NCBI GenBank assembly: GCA_944326235.1
Contig: CALVDH010000022.1
Location: 1-51,214 of the forward strand
Reading direction: 5' to 3'
Length of the DNA stretch: 51,214 bases
From: an uncultured Bacteroidales bacterium
GTDB lineage: Bacteria > Bacteroidota > Bacteroidia > Bacteroidales > UBA932
In this document: positions 31,975-41,572 of the stretch, one piece after another
How positions within the stretch are numbered: position 1 is the stretch's first letter
Layout: every line of letters begins with the position of its first letter
Program-made: the position numbers and the translations under genes
The notes under the pieces: generated by a model
Seen by the model: only the letters and a program-made list of their open reading frames with translations
Told to the model about the DNA's origin: nothing
Database searches by the model: none

Positions 31975-33153
31975 CTACTTGTTGTAGACAAATGTTCCGT
32001 TGTCGCCGGAGATCACCACCTCTGCCTCGGGTGCTGTCTCCACATGGCCCACGATGCGGGCATCCACTCCCAGAGAGCGGGATATGTCGATCATGGCCGA
32101 AGCGGACTCACGGTCGGTGTATATTTCCATGCGGTGTCCCATGTTGAAGACGCGGTACATCTCCTGCCAGTCTGTACCGGACTCTATCTGGATGGCCTTG
32201 AAGAGGGGCGGTACGGGGAAGAGGCTGTCCTTGACCACGCGCAGGCGGTCGATGAAATGCAGGACCTTGGTCTGGGCTCCGCCGGAGCAGTGCACCATGC
32301 CGTGGATTCTGTCCTTGTATCCTTCGAATATCTTCTTCATCACAGGGGCGTAGGTCCTGGTCGGAGACAGCAGGAGCTTGCCGTAGGTCAGGCCGGTCTC
32401 GGGTTCCTTCTCGGTCAGCAGACGGCTGCCGGAGTAGACCAGGGACGCGGGCATGGCGTGGTCGTAGCTCTCGGGATACTTGTCGGCCAGATAGTGGGCG
32501 AAGAGGTCGTGACGGGCGGAGGTCAGGCCGTTGCTGCCGGTACCGCCGTTGTACTCGTCCTCGTACTCAGCCTGTCCGAAGGAGGCCAGGCCCACGATTA
32601 CGTCGCCGTCGGCTATCCTGGAGTTGTCGATAATCTCGGAGCGGCGGACCCTGGCGCACACCGTGCTGTCCACGATGACCGTACGCACCAGGTCTCCCAC
32701 GTCGGCGGTCTCTCCGCCGGTGAGGGTCATCCTGATACCGTAGCGGTCCATGGCCTTGATGAACTCATCGGTACCGGAGATGATGGCCGAGATGACCTCT
32801 CCGGGGATGAGGTTCTTGTTGCGGCCGATGGTGGAGGACACCAGCATGCCGCTGGTAATGCCCACGCAGAGCAGGTCGTCTGTGTTCATGACCATGGCGT
32901 CGCGGGCTATGCCCTTCCACACGCTCATGTCTCCGGTCTCCCTCCAGTAGGTATAGGCGAGGGATGATTTGGTACCGGCGCCGTCGGCGTGCATGACCAG
33001 ACACCAGTCCGGATCACCGGTGAAAATGTCCGGGATTATCTTGCAGAAAGCCTTGGAATAAAGGCCTTTATCTATGTTCTTGATGGCATTGTGTACATCT
33101 TCTTTGGCAGAGGAGACTCCTCTGAGCATGTATCTGCTTTCAGTGTTGTTCAT
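31975..33153 (-). CDS. purM: Phosphoribosylformylglycinamidine cyclo-ligase (AIR synthetase)
   Basis: About 392 residues from ATG 33153 (MNNTESRYML). The AIR synthetase core is visible: HADGAGTKSSLAY, a DAMVMNTDDLLCVG segment, LTGGETADVGD, and MVHCSGGAQTK. This enzyme closes the imidazole ring in step five of purine synthesis. The sequence is of the longer Bacteroidota type, diverged from E. coli PurM. It heads an operon of five genes and is divergent from the aminotransferase gene. ATG 33177 upstream is also in frame but adds only eight residues and a less typical start. Confidence 0.93.
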   Translation of the reverse strand: MNNTESRYMLRGVSSAKEDVHNAIKNIDKGLYSKAFCKIIPDIFTGDPDWCLVMHADGAGTKSSLAYTYWRETGDMSVWKGIARDAMVMNTDDLLCVGITSGMLVSSTIGRNKNLIPGEVISAIISGTDEFIKAMDRYGIRMTLTGGETADVGDLVRTVIVDSTVCARVRRSEIIDNSRIADGDVIVGLASFGQAEYEDEYNGGTGSNGLTSARHDLFAHYLADKYPESYDHAMPASLVYSGSRLLTEKEPETGLTYGKLLLSPTRTYAPVMKKIFEGYKDRIHGMVHCSGGAQTKVLHFIDRLRVVKDSLFPVPPLFKAIQIESGTDWQEMYRVFNMGHRMEIYTDRESASAMIDISRSLGVDARIVGHVETAPEAEVVISGDNGTFVYNK

Positions 33154-33195
33154 AATCTCTTTTCGCAGGATTAACAATATTTCGTTTACAGACTA

Positions 33196-33234
33196 CAAAT
33201 TTAAGAAGAATTTGCGGAAAAGTTCATAACTTTG
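33196..33234. promoter_or_regulatory. Divergent promoters of purM and the aminotransferase
   Basis: Minus-strand TAAATTTG (33196-33203) points to purM and plus-strand TAACTTTG (33227-33234) points to the aminotransferase. Both match TAnnTTTG; the -33 boxes are weak. No purine operator or riboswitch fold was recognised between them. Confidence 0.5.
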
Positions 33235-33275
33235 TTGCCACAGACAACAATTTTTAACATTTATTATAAAAAACC

Positions 33276-34475
33276 ATGCTTACCCTTTCCAAAAAAGCCC
33301 AGATCCTGCCGGCATCGCCCATACGCAAGCTCGTACCCTATGCCGACGCAGCCAAGAAAAGAGGCATAACAGTCTACCATCTCAACATCGGCCAGCCTGA
33401 CATCGAGTCCCCCGACGTAGCCCTCAAGGCCGTCAAGGACAACACTCTCAAGCTCGTCGCCTACCCCAACTCGGCCGGTAACGAGTCCTACCGCAAGGGA
33501 CTGGCCCGCTACTACCAGAACATCGGCATCGACGTGGACTACACCGTCATCAACGTCACCACCGGAGGTTCCGAGGCCCTGCAGATAGCCCTCACCGTCA
33601 CCTGCGACCCCGACGACGAGGTCATCGTCCTCGAGCCCTTCTACACGAACTACAACTCCTTCGCCATCGTAAACGACGTTAAGTTCGTGCCCATCACCAC
33701 ATCCATCGACAACGGCTTCGCCATCCCCTCCATCGAGGAGTTCGAGCGCCACATCACCCCCAGGACCAAGGGTATCATCATCTGCAACCCCTGCAACCCC
33801 ACCGGAGTCCTCTACACCAGGGACGAGATAGAGAAGCTCGGCGACATCGCCCGCAAGCACAACCTCTACATCTACTCCGACGAGGTGTACCGCGAATTCT
33901 GCTACACCGATGAGCCCCACTACTCCTGCATGCACATCAAGGGACTGGAGAACAACGTCATCCTCTGCGACTCAGTATCCAAGAGATACTCCCTCTGCGG
34001 CGTGCGCATCGGAGCCATCGTATCGAAGAACAAGGAAGTGATGAACGCCGTCCTGCGCTACTCACAGGCCCGTCTCTGCTCCCCCGCATACGGACAGATA
34101 GCCGCCGAGGCCGCCCTCAACGCTCCCGAGTCTTACTTTAAGGCTGTGAAGGAAGAGTACATCAAGAGAAGAGACTACCTCGTAGAGACCCTCAGAACCA
34201 TCCCCGGAGTCCTCTGCCCCACCCCCATGGGCGCTTTCTACGCAGCAGTGCGCCTCCCCGTGGATGACAGCGACAAGTTCGCCCAGTGGCTCCTTGAGGA
34301 ATTCTCCTACAACGGCAAGACCGTGATGGTGGCTCCTATGGCAGGCTTCTACGCCACTCCCGGCAAGGGACGCGACGAGGTCCGCATCGCATACGTCCTC
34401 AAGATAGAGGATCTGCGCGAGGCTCTCATCTGCCTCAAGGAAGCCCTGAAGGTATATCCCGGAAGGACCAACTAG
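33276..34475 (+). CDS. Pyridoxal-phosphate-dependent class I/II aminotransferase
   Basis: This 399-residue enzyme has the fold type I aminotransferase motifs: TTGGSEALQIAL, CNPCNPTGVLYT, IYSDEVYREF, and the PLP lysine in DSVSKRYSLCGVRIG. The closest known types are aspartate or aromatic aminotransferases; the amino acid substrate is not certain. Codon use is strongly biased to C-ending codons, which suggests high expression. It stands alone, divergent from purM and converging with the membrane protein gene (4-bp overlap). Confidence 0.9.
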   Translation: MLTLSKKAQILPASPIRKLVPYADAAKKRGITVYHLNIGQPDIESPDVALKAVKDNTLKLVAYPNSAGNESYRKGLARYYQNIGIDVDYTVINVTTGGSEALQIALTVTCDPDDEVIVLEPFYTNYNSFAIVNDVKFVPITTSIDNGFAIPSIEEFERHITPRTKGIIICNPCNPTGVLYTRDEIEKLGDIARKHNLYIYSDEVYREFCYTDEPHYSCMHIKGLENNVILCDSVSKRYSLCGVRIGAIVSKNKEVMNAVLRYSQARLCSPAYGQIAAEAALNAPESYFKAVKEEYIKRRDYLVETLRTIPGVLCPTPMGAFYAAVRLPVDDSDKFAQWLLEEFSYNGKTVMVAPMAGFYATPGKGRDEVRIAYVLKIEDLREALICLKEALKVYPGRTN

Positions 34476-35446
34476 AACTGAAATTCAGGGAAGAACCCCA
34501 GCACCCGCTGACCCGCCGCCAGAAGCATCAGCAGGACCAGCCAGAGGCTGACTTCCCCCTTCTTGCCGTTCGTCAGGAAATCGAATGTCAGGAACGAGAC
34601 CGGCACCGCAGCCGTCATCGTATAGAGAGGAGCCTCGAGTCCGCTGCAGAATGCGGCCGTCAGCATCGCCAGCACCGACAGGGCCCCGGAAAACCCGAAA
34701 GAGTTTTTCTGGGCCTTGTTTTTTTCCCGCCTGTGCGTGATCGTGAAGACCAGGGACCTGAGAATGAGCAGCAATGCAAAGCCGGCCCACACCATCTCAT
34801 CGGGCCGCATCACCTGGGGAGCCGGCCTGGACAGCGCTATGCCTTCGAGAAATGTCTGCGCGCACTCTTCTATCCCCGTCAGGTCAGGGAAAATATATCC
34901 TGCAGCCAGGACATAGAGCCACGGCAGCGCAGCTCCCGCAAGACAGGAAAGCAGGTAGCGGACTGGCTCCTGACTTCTGACATACAGGCAGTAAAGTACG
35001 ATGAATATCTCCATGTACATCAGCGGAGGCACCATGAGCGACGCAGCGCCGGCCAGAAGGACTGCCCCGAAGGCACATTCCGGCCGCAGGCGCTCGGAAC
35101 TCACGTAGGCAAGGGCCAGGAACATGGACCACACCGTCAGCAGAAGGGCGATATGGTAGAGACCGAATGTCATCGACCCGGGTATGGGCAGAACCCAGAT
35201 CAGAAACGGCAGATAAAGCAGTCTGGTATCGGAACTGAAAAGGAAACTCCTGTAATTCAATAGTCCCATCGACACCGATGCGGCAGCCAGGGACAGCACC
35301 GCCGCCAGTACGGAAAGCCACGGCGCGGAAAAAATCCCCCCCGCCCTGTCCTGAGTGCCGGGAAGGAAAAAATAGGATACTCCCAGCGCCGCGGTCAGCA
35401 GCACCATCAGGAGTATCAGCAGCGGGGAGATCCGGTTTTCTCTCAT
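34472..35446 (-). CDS. Polytopic membrane protein, DUF6427-like
   Basis: This 324-residue protein has about nine or ten hydrophobic segments with short loops, a basic cytoplasmic loop (THRREKNKAQK) and no catalytic motif. Its size and placement resemble the DUF6427 family of Bacteroidota, but that match is from memory and uncertain. It overlaps purD by 4 bp (ATGA), so it is expressed with purine genes. Its function is unknown. Confidence 0.65.
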   Translation of the reverse strand: MRENRISPLLILLMVLLTAALGVSYFFLPGTQDRAGGIFSAPWLSVLAAVLSLAAASVSMGLLNYRSFLFSSDTRLLYLPFLIWVLPIPGSMTFGLYHIALLLTVWSMFLALAYVSSERLRPECAFGAVLLAGAASLMVPPLMYMEIFIVLYCLYVRSQEPVRYLLSCLAGAALPWLYVLAAGYIFPDLTGIEECAQTFLEGIALSRPAPQVMRPDEMVWAGFALLLILRSLVFTITHRREKNKAQKNSFGFSGALSVLAMLTAAFCSGLEAPLYTMTAAVPVSFLTFDFLTNGKKGEVSLWLVLLMLLAAGQRVLGFFPEFQF

Positions 35447-36738
35447 TTTCTCCCCGGCCAGTTGATCATATCCAGGGCAATGTCACTGCGGTGGAACGCT
35501 CCTTCGAAGGTTATCCCGTCTATCCTGGAATAAACCTCCTCCCTGGCCTCCTCCAGGCTTCCGCCCAGGGCCGTGAGGGCCAGTACCCGTCCGCCTGAGG
35601 TAACGAGGCGGCCGTCCTTGAGGGCTGTCCCGGCATTGAACACAGTCAGAGGGGCCGCCTTCTCCAGGCCGCTGACAGGATATCCCTTGCCGTATTTGTC
35701 CGGATATCCTCCGGAAACCATTATACATGTTACCGCCGACTGCGGAAGGATCTCAAGTCTCTGAGAGGAAAGGTCCCCTCGGGCCGCCGCCGCCATGTGA
35801 GCCAGCAGGTCGCTGCCTATGCGGGGCATCACGGACTCCGTCTCGGGATCTCCCATCCTCACATTGTATTCTATGACATAGGGATCTCCGCCGCAGTTCA
35901 TCAGACCGAAGAAGATGAAGCCGCGGTAATCCATCCCCTCGCTTTCCAGTCCGCGGACGGTCGGAGCGATTATCCTGTCCACCACCTTGGATGTGAAGTC
36001 AGCATCGCAGAAAGGCACCGGCGAGACAGAGCCCATGCCTCCGGTATTGGGTCCCTTGTCCCCGTCTCCTATCCTCTTGTAATCCTTGGCCTCGGGAAGC
36101 ATCAGCCAGCCGTGGCCGTCAGTCAGTACGAAGTAGGATACCTCCACCCCGTCCAAATACTCCTCGATGACCACCTTGGCGCCGGCAGAGCCGAAACGTC
36201 CGCCGAAAATACTGTCCAGGGCCGCCTCCGCTTCCTTCAGATCCGGAGATATGATTACACCCTTTCCGGCAGCCAGACCGTCGGCCTTTACCACATACGG
36301 AGGCCTGAGACCGCGCAGGAAATCCATTGCCTCATCCTTCTGACCTGCACTGAACGTACGGTATGCCGCAGTAGGTATACCGTGGCGGGACATGAACTCC
36401 TTGGCGAAGTCCTTGCTGCCCTCCAGCTCCGCGCCGTCACGGCCAGGCCCCACGAAGAGCAGTTCTTTTTTCAGTCCGGGTGACGAGAGGAGAAAATCCC
36501 GGAGACCGCCCACCAGAGGATCCTCCGGTCCGCACACCACCATGTCTATGTCCTTTTCCACCACAGTATTGAGTATCAGGTCGAAGTCCCCGACACTGCC
36601 TGGTATTCCGGTTGCCAGGGAGTTGATTCCAGGGTTGCCGGGAAGAGCGTAGAAATTTCCGAGAAGCGGGCTCTGCGCAATCTTCCAGGCGAGGGCATGT
36701 TCCCTGCCGCCTGAGCCCAGCAGCAATACATTGTACTT
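35443..36738 (-). CDS. purD: Phosphoribosylamine-glycine ligase (GAR synthetase)
   Basis: About 431 residues from ATG 36738. ATP-grasp enzyme with the PurD pattern: VLLLGSGGREHALAWK at the start, GPEDPLVGGLRDF, VKADGLAAGKGV, and PNTGGMGSVSP. It joins glycine to phosphoribosylamine in step two of purine synthesis. The start at 36738 is chosen over one 11 codons upstream because MKYNVLLLGSGG is the family start. It follows the deacetylase gene by 11 bp and overlaps the membrane protein gene. Confidence 0.95.
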   Translation of the reverse strand, partial: KYNVLLLGSGGREHALAWKIAQSPLLGNFYALPGNPGINSLATGIPGSVGDFDLILNTVVEKDIDMVVCGPEDPLVGGLRDFLLSSPGLKKELLFVGPGRDGAELEGSKDFAKEFMSRHGIPTAAYRTFSAGQKDEAMDFLRGLRPPYVVKADGLAAGKGVIISPDLKEAEAALDSIFGGRFGSAGAKVVIEEYLDGVEVSYFVLTDGHGWLMLPEAKDYKRIGDGDKGPNTGGMGSVSPVPFCDADFTSKVVDRIIAPTVRGLESEGMDYRGFIFFGLMNCGGDPYVIEYNVRMGDPETESVMPRIGSDLLAHMAAAARGDLSSQRLEILPQSAVTCIMVSGGYPDKYGKGYPVSGLEKAAPLTVFNAGTALKDGRLVTSGGRVLALTALGGSLEEAREEVYSRIDGITFEGAFHRSDIALDMINWPGRK

Positions 36739-36749
36739 CATATCTTCTT

Positions 36750-37361
36750 TTATAATATAATAGGTTTGCACTTCAATTCCATCCTTGCCGCGGCCTCCAG
36801 GGTCTTGGGCAGGGCATACCAGAGATTCTTGGCTGCCTTCTTCGAGTCATGGAAGACGATTATGGAGCCGGGGCTGAGATAGGGTACTACATTGCGGGCG
36901 CAGGCCCTGTGCCCCAGCTTGCGGTTGTAGTCGCGGCTGATGATGTTCCACATGACGATGTTGTACCGGAGGCTCAGGGACTCGGCCTGACGGACGGTGA
37001 TCTTGGCATACGGAGGACGGTACAGGTTGGTCCGGATAAGCTCTGCGGCGATATCCACATCCTGTACGTAATCATCCAGCGGCATGCCCCAGCCGGGTAC
37101 ATGGCTGTAGGAATGGCATCCCACCGAATGTCCGCGGCGCACTGTCTCCGCGAACAGGTCAGGATACAGCTCCACATTCTTGCCTATACAGAAAAAGGTG
37201 GCCCTGGCACCCCATCTGTCCAGTTCGTCCAGCACCCAGGGCGTGACCTGAGGACAAGGACCGTCGTCGAGAGTAATGAATATCCCGTCCTTCTCCTTGG
37301 GGAAGGACCAGATGAACGAGGGATAAATCTTCCTCAGAAGCCTGGGCGGACGTATAAGCAT
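36750..37361 (-). CDS. Polysaccharide deacetylase (NodB domain)
   Basis: About 203 residues from ATG 37361. NodB motifs: TLDDGPCPQVT (metal and catalytic Asp pair), ARATFFCIGKN, and HSVGCHSYSH with the HxxxH metal ligands. FRP-type RPPYAK and IIVFHDS follow. No signal peptide is present, so it may act at the cytoplasmic face or be anchored through the hydrophobic N-terminus. It probably acts on peptidoglycan or another N-acetylated glycan. The chosen start is 12 nt after a predicted transcript start; the earlier ATG at 37412 lies upstream of that promoter. Confidence 0.88.
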   Translation of the reverse strand: MLIRPPRLLRKIYPSFIWSFPKEKDGIFITLDDGPCPQVTPWVLDELDRWGARATFFCIGKNVELYPDLFAETVRRGHSVGCHSYSHVPGWGMPLDDYVQDVDIAAELIRTNLYRPPYAKITVRQAESLSLRYNIVMWNIISRDYNRKLGHRACARNVVPYLSPGSIIVFHDSKKAAKNLWYALPKTLEAAARMELKCKPIIL

Positions 37362-37379
37362 AGCGTTGCAATGAGGATG

Positions 37380-37407
37380 CAAAGATAGAGAATAAAAGTT
37401 ATATTTG
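37380..37407. promoter_or_regulatory. Divergent promoters of deacetylase and DUF4296 genes
   Basis: Minus-strand TATCTTTG (37380-37387) for the deacetylase-purD operon and plus-strand TATATTTG (37400-37407) for the DUF4296-deoC operon. The two -7 elements are only 12 bp apart, so the promoters overlap and may compete. Confidence 0.6.
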
Positions 37408-37434
37408 CGCATTGAAACCAGTCACTGAAAAGAT

Positions 37435-38268
37435 ATGAGCAGAAAGACCTGCATGATATTCCTCTGCATAGCCTGTACCGTGCTTGCGGCATCATCCTGC
37501 CTGCGGAACAGGGACATCATACCGGAGGATGTCATGTCCAGCATATACTACGACATGTACATGACCGACGAGGCTGTAAAAGCCGATCTCAAGTACCGCA
37601 GGATGATAGACACCCTCATGATTTACGAGCCGGTGTTCAACCGTTACGGATACACGTCGGAAGACTACACCCGCAGCGTGAACTACTACCTGGAACGCCC
37701 CGACCGTTTTCTGGAAGTGTTCGAGAAGACAAAGCACATGCTGGAGATGCGCGGAGCAGAGCTCAAGAAGATAATAGAGGCAGAGGAGAACCGGCCCAGG
37801 AACTGGCCCCTCATCGATTCCCTGGAGATTCTGACTGCCGACGGAGTACATTCGCCGCTCATGTACAAGTGCTTGAGAATGTTGTTCTTCAAGCCGGACA
37901 CCCTTCTGCAGTCGTCCCCCCTGCCGGACTCTTCGGCCATGCTCAGGCCGCGTTATCCGTTCATGATATTCAGTGATTCGGCCCTTAATTCGGACAGCCG
38001 CTTCGAGTTCTACTCTTCCCTAGGATTCATGCTCGAACTGAAAGAGGCGGCGGACACGACTGCTGCCGACAGCACTGCCTCCGGTGCTCCCGCTGCTCCT
38101 GACTCTGATTCCAGAATATTCCCGGAGACTGACGCTGACCCGGAGATGACTGAGGCCGGACCGGTAAGCGCCATAAAAACCGACAGGCCTCTGAAACTGC
38201 ACCGCAAGACATCTGAACAGGATACGGCAAAAAAACTCAGACCACTAAAAGTAAAAAAGATACAATGA
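37435..38268 (+). CDS. DUF4296 lipoprotein
   Basis: This 277-residue protein has a lipoprotein signal peptide with lipobox AASSC. The DUF4296 domain (about 25-125) shows IIPEDVMSSIYYDMYM and DTLMIYEPVFNRYGYTSEDY, the usual pattern of this Bacteroidota-specific family. A low-complexity tail rich in Ala, Ser, Asp and Pro (about 200-245) precedes a basic C-terminus. Function is unknown. Its stop overlaps the amidohydrolase start (ATGA). Confidence 0.88.
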   Translation: MSRKTCMIFLCIACTVLAASSCLRNRDIIPEDVMSSIYYDMYMTDEAVKADLKYRRMIDTLMIYEPVFNRYGYTSEDYTRSVNYYLERPDRFLEVFEKTKHMLEMRGAELKKIIEAEENRPRNWPLIDSLEILTADGVHSPLMYKCLRMLFFKPDTLLQSSPLPDSSAMLRPRYPFMIFSDSALNSDSRFEFYSSLGFMLELKEAADTTAADSTASGAPAAPDSDSRIFPETDADPEMTEAGPVSAIKTDRPLKLHRKTSEQDTAKKLRPLKVKKIQ

Positions 38269-39452
38269 GAAGGATTTCTGCAAATTACATATTCCCCATA
38301 ACCTCGGATCCCATCCGCAACGGTTATGTGGACTTCGCCGATGACGGCACGGTCACCGGTATCGGACAGATGTCCGGAGAGACCGGCAGCACCGAATTCT
38401 ACAACGGCATCCTGGTGCCCGGATTCACCAACGCCCACTGCCACATAGAGCTTTCGCACCTGGAAGGCAAGTTCCGCGAGGCTACCGGCATGTCCGGATT
38501 CATCGACCAGATCAACGCCCTGCGGGAGTCAGCCCCGGCGGAAGAGCGCCAGAAAGCCATGAGACTGCAGTTCGAGAAACTCTACGCCGAAGGAGTCAGC
38601 GCCATGGCCGATATCTCCAACTGCGACGAAAGTTTCGCCATGAAGAGCGAGGGTCCCCTGTACACCAGGACATTCGTGGAGGTCTTCGGCTCCGAGCCGG
38701 AAGACGCTCCGGCAGTCATCGCCGATGCCCGGAAGCTGGTGGAGAAAGCCGCTGCCGCCGGACTGGACGCAGCCATAACCCCTCATTCGCCCTACACCAT
38801 GAGTCCGGATCTGCTCCGTATGGCCTCGGCCGAAGGTCTTAATGCCGGATTCATCTCCTACCACAACCAGGAATCCCAGGAGGAGGACGACATGATCGGC
38901 TTCCACCGCGGCCCCCTCTACGAGAACTATGTCAACCGGCATCTCAGCGTGGCTCCGGCCACCGGCAAGCCCGCCGTATTCCATTTCCTGGACCAGCTCC
39001 TGAAAGTGCATCCGGCACCGTTCGACGAGCACATACTGCTGATACATAACACAGTTGCCCGCGAGGACAGCATCCGTGCAGCAGAGAGCGTACTGCACAA
39101 CTGCACCTGGGTAACCTGCCCCCTTTCCAACATTTTCATCCACAGGGCCATGGCCGACCTGCCCCTGCTGATGAGCATGGGCGTGCGCATAGCCGTGGGC
39201 ACCGACAGCCTGTCCTCCAACCACGTCCTGTCCATGGTAGAGGAGTTCAAGTGCATCCACAGCCATTACCCCCAGATTCCACTCCAGACGGTCCTGACCT
39301 GGGCATGTCTCAACGGAGCCGCAGCCCTGGGCAAGGACTCCGTACTCGGCTCCTTCGAGCCGGGCAAACGTCCCGGAGCCGTGCTCATCGACGCCGTGGA
39401 CTTCGGGAGCATGCAGCTCACGCCCGAAAGCACCTCGAGAAGGCTGCTCTGA
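38265..39452 (+). CDS. Amidohydrolase family protein
   Basis: This 395-residue metal-dependent hydrolase has the HxH motif NAHCHIE (H58, H60), a later HSPYTMSPDLL, and near the end VGTDSLSSNHVLSM with the metal-binding aspartate. It is like the guanine/cytosine deaminase and SsnA type of amidohydrolases. A similar gene following a DUF4296 gene is common in Bacteroidota, but the substrate is not known. It is the second gene of a five-gene operon. Confidence 0.85.
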   Translation: MRRISANYIFPITSDPIRNGYVDFADDGTVTGIGQMSGETGSTEFYNGILVPGFTNAHCHIELSHLEGKFREATGMSGFIDQINALRESAPAEERQKAMRLQFEKLYAEGVSAMADISNCDESFAMKSEGPLYTRTFVEVFGSEPEDAPAVIADARKLVEKAAAAGLDAAITPHSPYTMSPDLLRMASAEGLNAGFISYHNQESQEEDDMIGFHRGPLYENYVNRHLSVAPATGKPAVFHFLDQLLKVHPAPFDEHILLIHNTVAREDSIRAAESVLHNCTWVTCPLSNIFIHRAMADLPLLMSMGVRIAVGTDSLSSNHVLSMVEEFKCIHSHYPQIPLQTVLTWACLNGAAALGKDSVLGSFEPGKRPGAVLIDAVDFGSMQLTPESTSRRLL

Positions 39453-39482
39453 GATATTTGAACAGACCAAACAGCACACATT

Positions 39483-40259
39483 ATGTCCACGATACTTTTT
39501 CACAAGATAGTCTTCGGCCCCATAAAGAGCCGCCGCCTGGGCAACTCCCTGGGCATCAACCTTCTGCCTGACAACGGCAAACTCTGTTCCTTCGACTGCG
39601 TCTACTGCGAGTGCGGATGGAACAAGGACGGCCGCGCCGACCAGGTCATCCCCACTAAAGAAGCCGTGTTCCAGCGGATGCAGGAACGCTTCGCCGAGCT
39701 GCATGACGAGGGCACTCCGGTGGACACCATCACTTTCTCCGGCAACGGAGAGCCCACCATCCATCCGGATTTTCCCGAAATCATCGATTTCACCCTGCAG
39801 CTAAGGGACCGCTATTTCCCTTCCGCCGCCGTATCCGTCCTGTCCAACGCGACCATGACGGGCCGCAGGGAAGTCCGGGAGGCCCTGATGAAAGTGACCA
39901 ATCCCATCCTAAAGATAGACAGCGGACTGGAGGAATACATCCGCCTCATTGACAATCCTGTAGGACACTACTCCCTGGCAGAGACCGTGGAGAATCTCCG
40001 CCTGTTCAACGGCAATTTCATCCTTCAGACCATGTTCCTCAAGGGGACAATAGGCGGACGCCGGATAGACCTCACCTGCGAGGAGAGCGTCGCCCCGTGG
40101 AGAGACATTGTCCTGAGCCTAAGGCCACGCGAGGTCATGATGTACACCATCGACAGGGAGACTCCGGCCAAGGACCTGGAGAAGGTGACCGTGGAGGAGA
40201 TGGAAGCCATCGCCGCACCGCTCAAGGCAGCCGGCATCACCGTTCAGATCCGGGGCTGA
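39483..40259 (+). CDS. Radical SAM protein (COG0731-type)
   Basis: This 258-residue protein has the radical SAM motif CSFDCVYC (C35, C39, C42) after FGPIKSRRLGNSLGINLLP, and FSGNGEPTIHPDF for AdoMet binding. The pattern resembles COG0731 proteins related to wybutosine-type enzymes, whose bacterial function is unclear. Its stop overlaps the start of dtd (TGATG), so the two are coupled. Confidence 0.88.
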   Translation: MSTILFHKIVFGPIKSRRLGNSLGINLLPDNGKLCSFDCVYCECGWNKDGRADQVIPTKEAVFQRMQERFAELHDEGTPVDTITFSGNGEPTIHPDFPEIIDFTLQLRDRYFPSAAVSVLSNATMTGRREVREALMKVTNPILKIDSGLEEYIRLIDNPVGHYSLAETVENLRLFNGNFILQTMFLKGTIGGRRIDLTCEESVAPWRDIVLSLRPREVMMYTIDRETPAKDLEKVTVEEMEAIAAPLKAAGITVQIRG

Positions 40260-40711
40260 TGAGAGCTGTAATACAGAGAACAAGCCGGTCCTCCGTAGTC
40301 ATAGGAGGAGTCTGCCACGGCGAGATAGGCACCGGCCTCAATATCCTCATAGGCATCACCGAGGGCGACTCGGAGGAGGATATCGACTGGCTCTGCCACA
40401 AGATAGTGAACCTGCGCGTCTTCGACGACGCCGACGGGGTCATGAACCGTTCGGTCCTGGACGTGGACGGGGATATACTCGTGATAAGTCAGTTCACCCT
40501 CTACGCCTCGACGAAAAAGGGTAACAGGCCTTCTTATATAAAAGCGGCTAAACCAGAGATTTCCGTACCGCTTTATGAAAAATTCCTCGAAAGGTTGGAA
40601 AATATTTTGGGAAAGCCCGTTAAAAAAGGTATCTTTGGTGCTGATATGGAAGTGACCATCGTAAACGACGGTCCGGTAACCATCCTTATCGACACTAAAA
40701 ACCGAGAATAA
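40259..40711 (+). CDS. dtd: D-aminoacyl-tRNA deacylase
   Basis: This 150-residue protein starts MRAVIQRTSRSSV and has both DTD motifs, SQFTLYA and a C-terminal NDGPVTILID. It removes D-amino acids (and glycine mischarged on tRNA-Ala) from tRNA. The start ATG at 40259 overlaps the preceding TGA, and its TAA overlaps the deoC ATG by one base. A longer frame opening at 40097 is not used, because it lacks family similarity before MRAV. Confidence 0.95.
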   Translation: MRAVIQRTSRSSVVIGGVCHGEIGTGLNILIGITEGDSEEDIDWLCHKIVNLRVFDDADGVMNRSVLDVDGDILVISQFTLYASTKKGNRPSYIKAAKPEISVPLYEKFLERLENILGKPVKKGIFGADMEVTIVNDGPVTILIDTKNRE

Positions 40712-41541
40712 TGGACATTATCGAGAACAGGATAAAAGCCATCCATGACAATCTCAGTCACTGGATGACTCCCGAAGTGCTGAAAGCCTGCCTGGGCATG
40801 ACCGACCTGACTTCGCTCAAGCCGACTGATACATACACCGGTATCACACGGCTGGTCAGCAAAGTCAATGACTTCCAGAAACGTTTCCCCGATTATCCCC
40901 TGCCGGCATCCATATGTGTCTATCCCAATTTTGCAAGGACCGTTAAGGAAAACCTTACGGTCCAGGGCGTGCACACCACCGTAGTCGCCGGATGCTTCCC
41001 TGCCTCCCAGAGTTTTCTGGAGGTAAAGGTCCTGGAAAGCCGGATGGCTGTGGCCGACGGAGCAGATGAAGTAGACATAGTTCTGGCACTCAATAGTTTT
41101 CTTGATCACAACCTGAGCAGATGCGAGGAAGAGATCCGCGCCGTCCGCAAGGAGACCGAAGGCGCTGTACTGAAAGTCATCCTGGAGACAGGAGCGCTGG
41201 CCGACGAGTCAAAGATCAGGGAAGCATCCTTCCTGGCCATGGAATCTGGCGCTGACTTCATCAAGACATCCACCGGAAAGATGGAACCCGCCGCCACTCC
41301 CTTCGCAGCCATCGTCATGTGCGACTGCATCAAAGAGTACTTCACCAGGACCGGACGCCGTATAGGCTTCAAGCCCGCCGGCGGCATATCCACAGCTAAG
41401 GACGCTGCTGTTTACTACGCCATCGTAGAGACTGTGCTCGGTCAGGAATGGCTGACACCCGCCCTGTTCCGACTAGGAGCCAGCAGAGTGGCCAACTCCA
41501 TCATATCAGAGGTGGAGAAATCATCAGTAACTTATTATTAA
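40711..41541 (+). CDS. deoC: Deoxyribose-phosphate aldolase
   Basis: This 276-residue aldolase is of the longer DeoC type. The Schiff-base lysine is in GADFIKTSTGK, a second conserved lysine in GFKPAGGIST, and DEVDIVLALNSFL forms part of the barrel. It cleaves 2-deoxyribose 5-phosphate to glyceraldehyde 3-phosphate and acetaldehyde. It is the last gene of the operon; a 31-bp gap precedes the outer-membrane protein gene. Confidence 0.95.
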   Translation: MDIIENRIKAIHDNLSHWMTPEVLKACLGMTDLTSLKPTDTYTGITRLVSKVNDFQKRFPDYPLPASICVYPNFARTVKENLTVQGVHTTVVAGCFPASQSFLEVKVLESRMAVADGADEVDIVLALNSFLDHNLSRCEEEIRAVRKETEGAVLKVILETGALADESKIREASFLAMESGADFIKTSTGKMEPAATPFAAIVMCDCIKEYFTRTGRRIGFKPAGGISTAKDAAVYYAIVETVLGQEWLTPALFRLGASRVANSIISEVEKSSVTYY

Positions 41542-41572
41542 TCAATATTACTAACATCTAAATCACTACAAG

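Noticed and set aside
33178..33275. Purine riboswitch between purM and the aminotransferase gene
   Set aside because: The space is only about 100 bases, is AT-rich and filled by two promoters; no three-way junction or conserved riboswitch core was visible.
38529..39764. 411-codon open frame on the minus strand
   Set aside because: It is antisense to the amidohydrolase and radical SAM genes, both of which have clear motifs and operon spacing.
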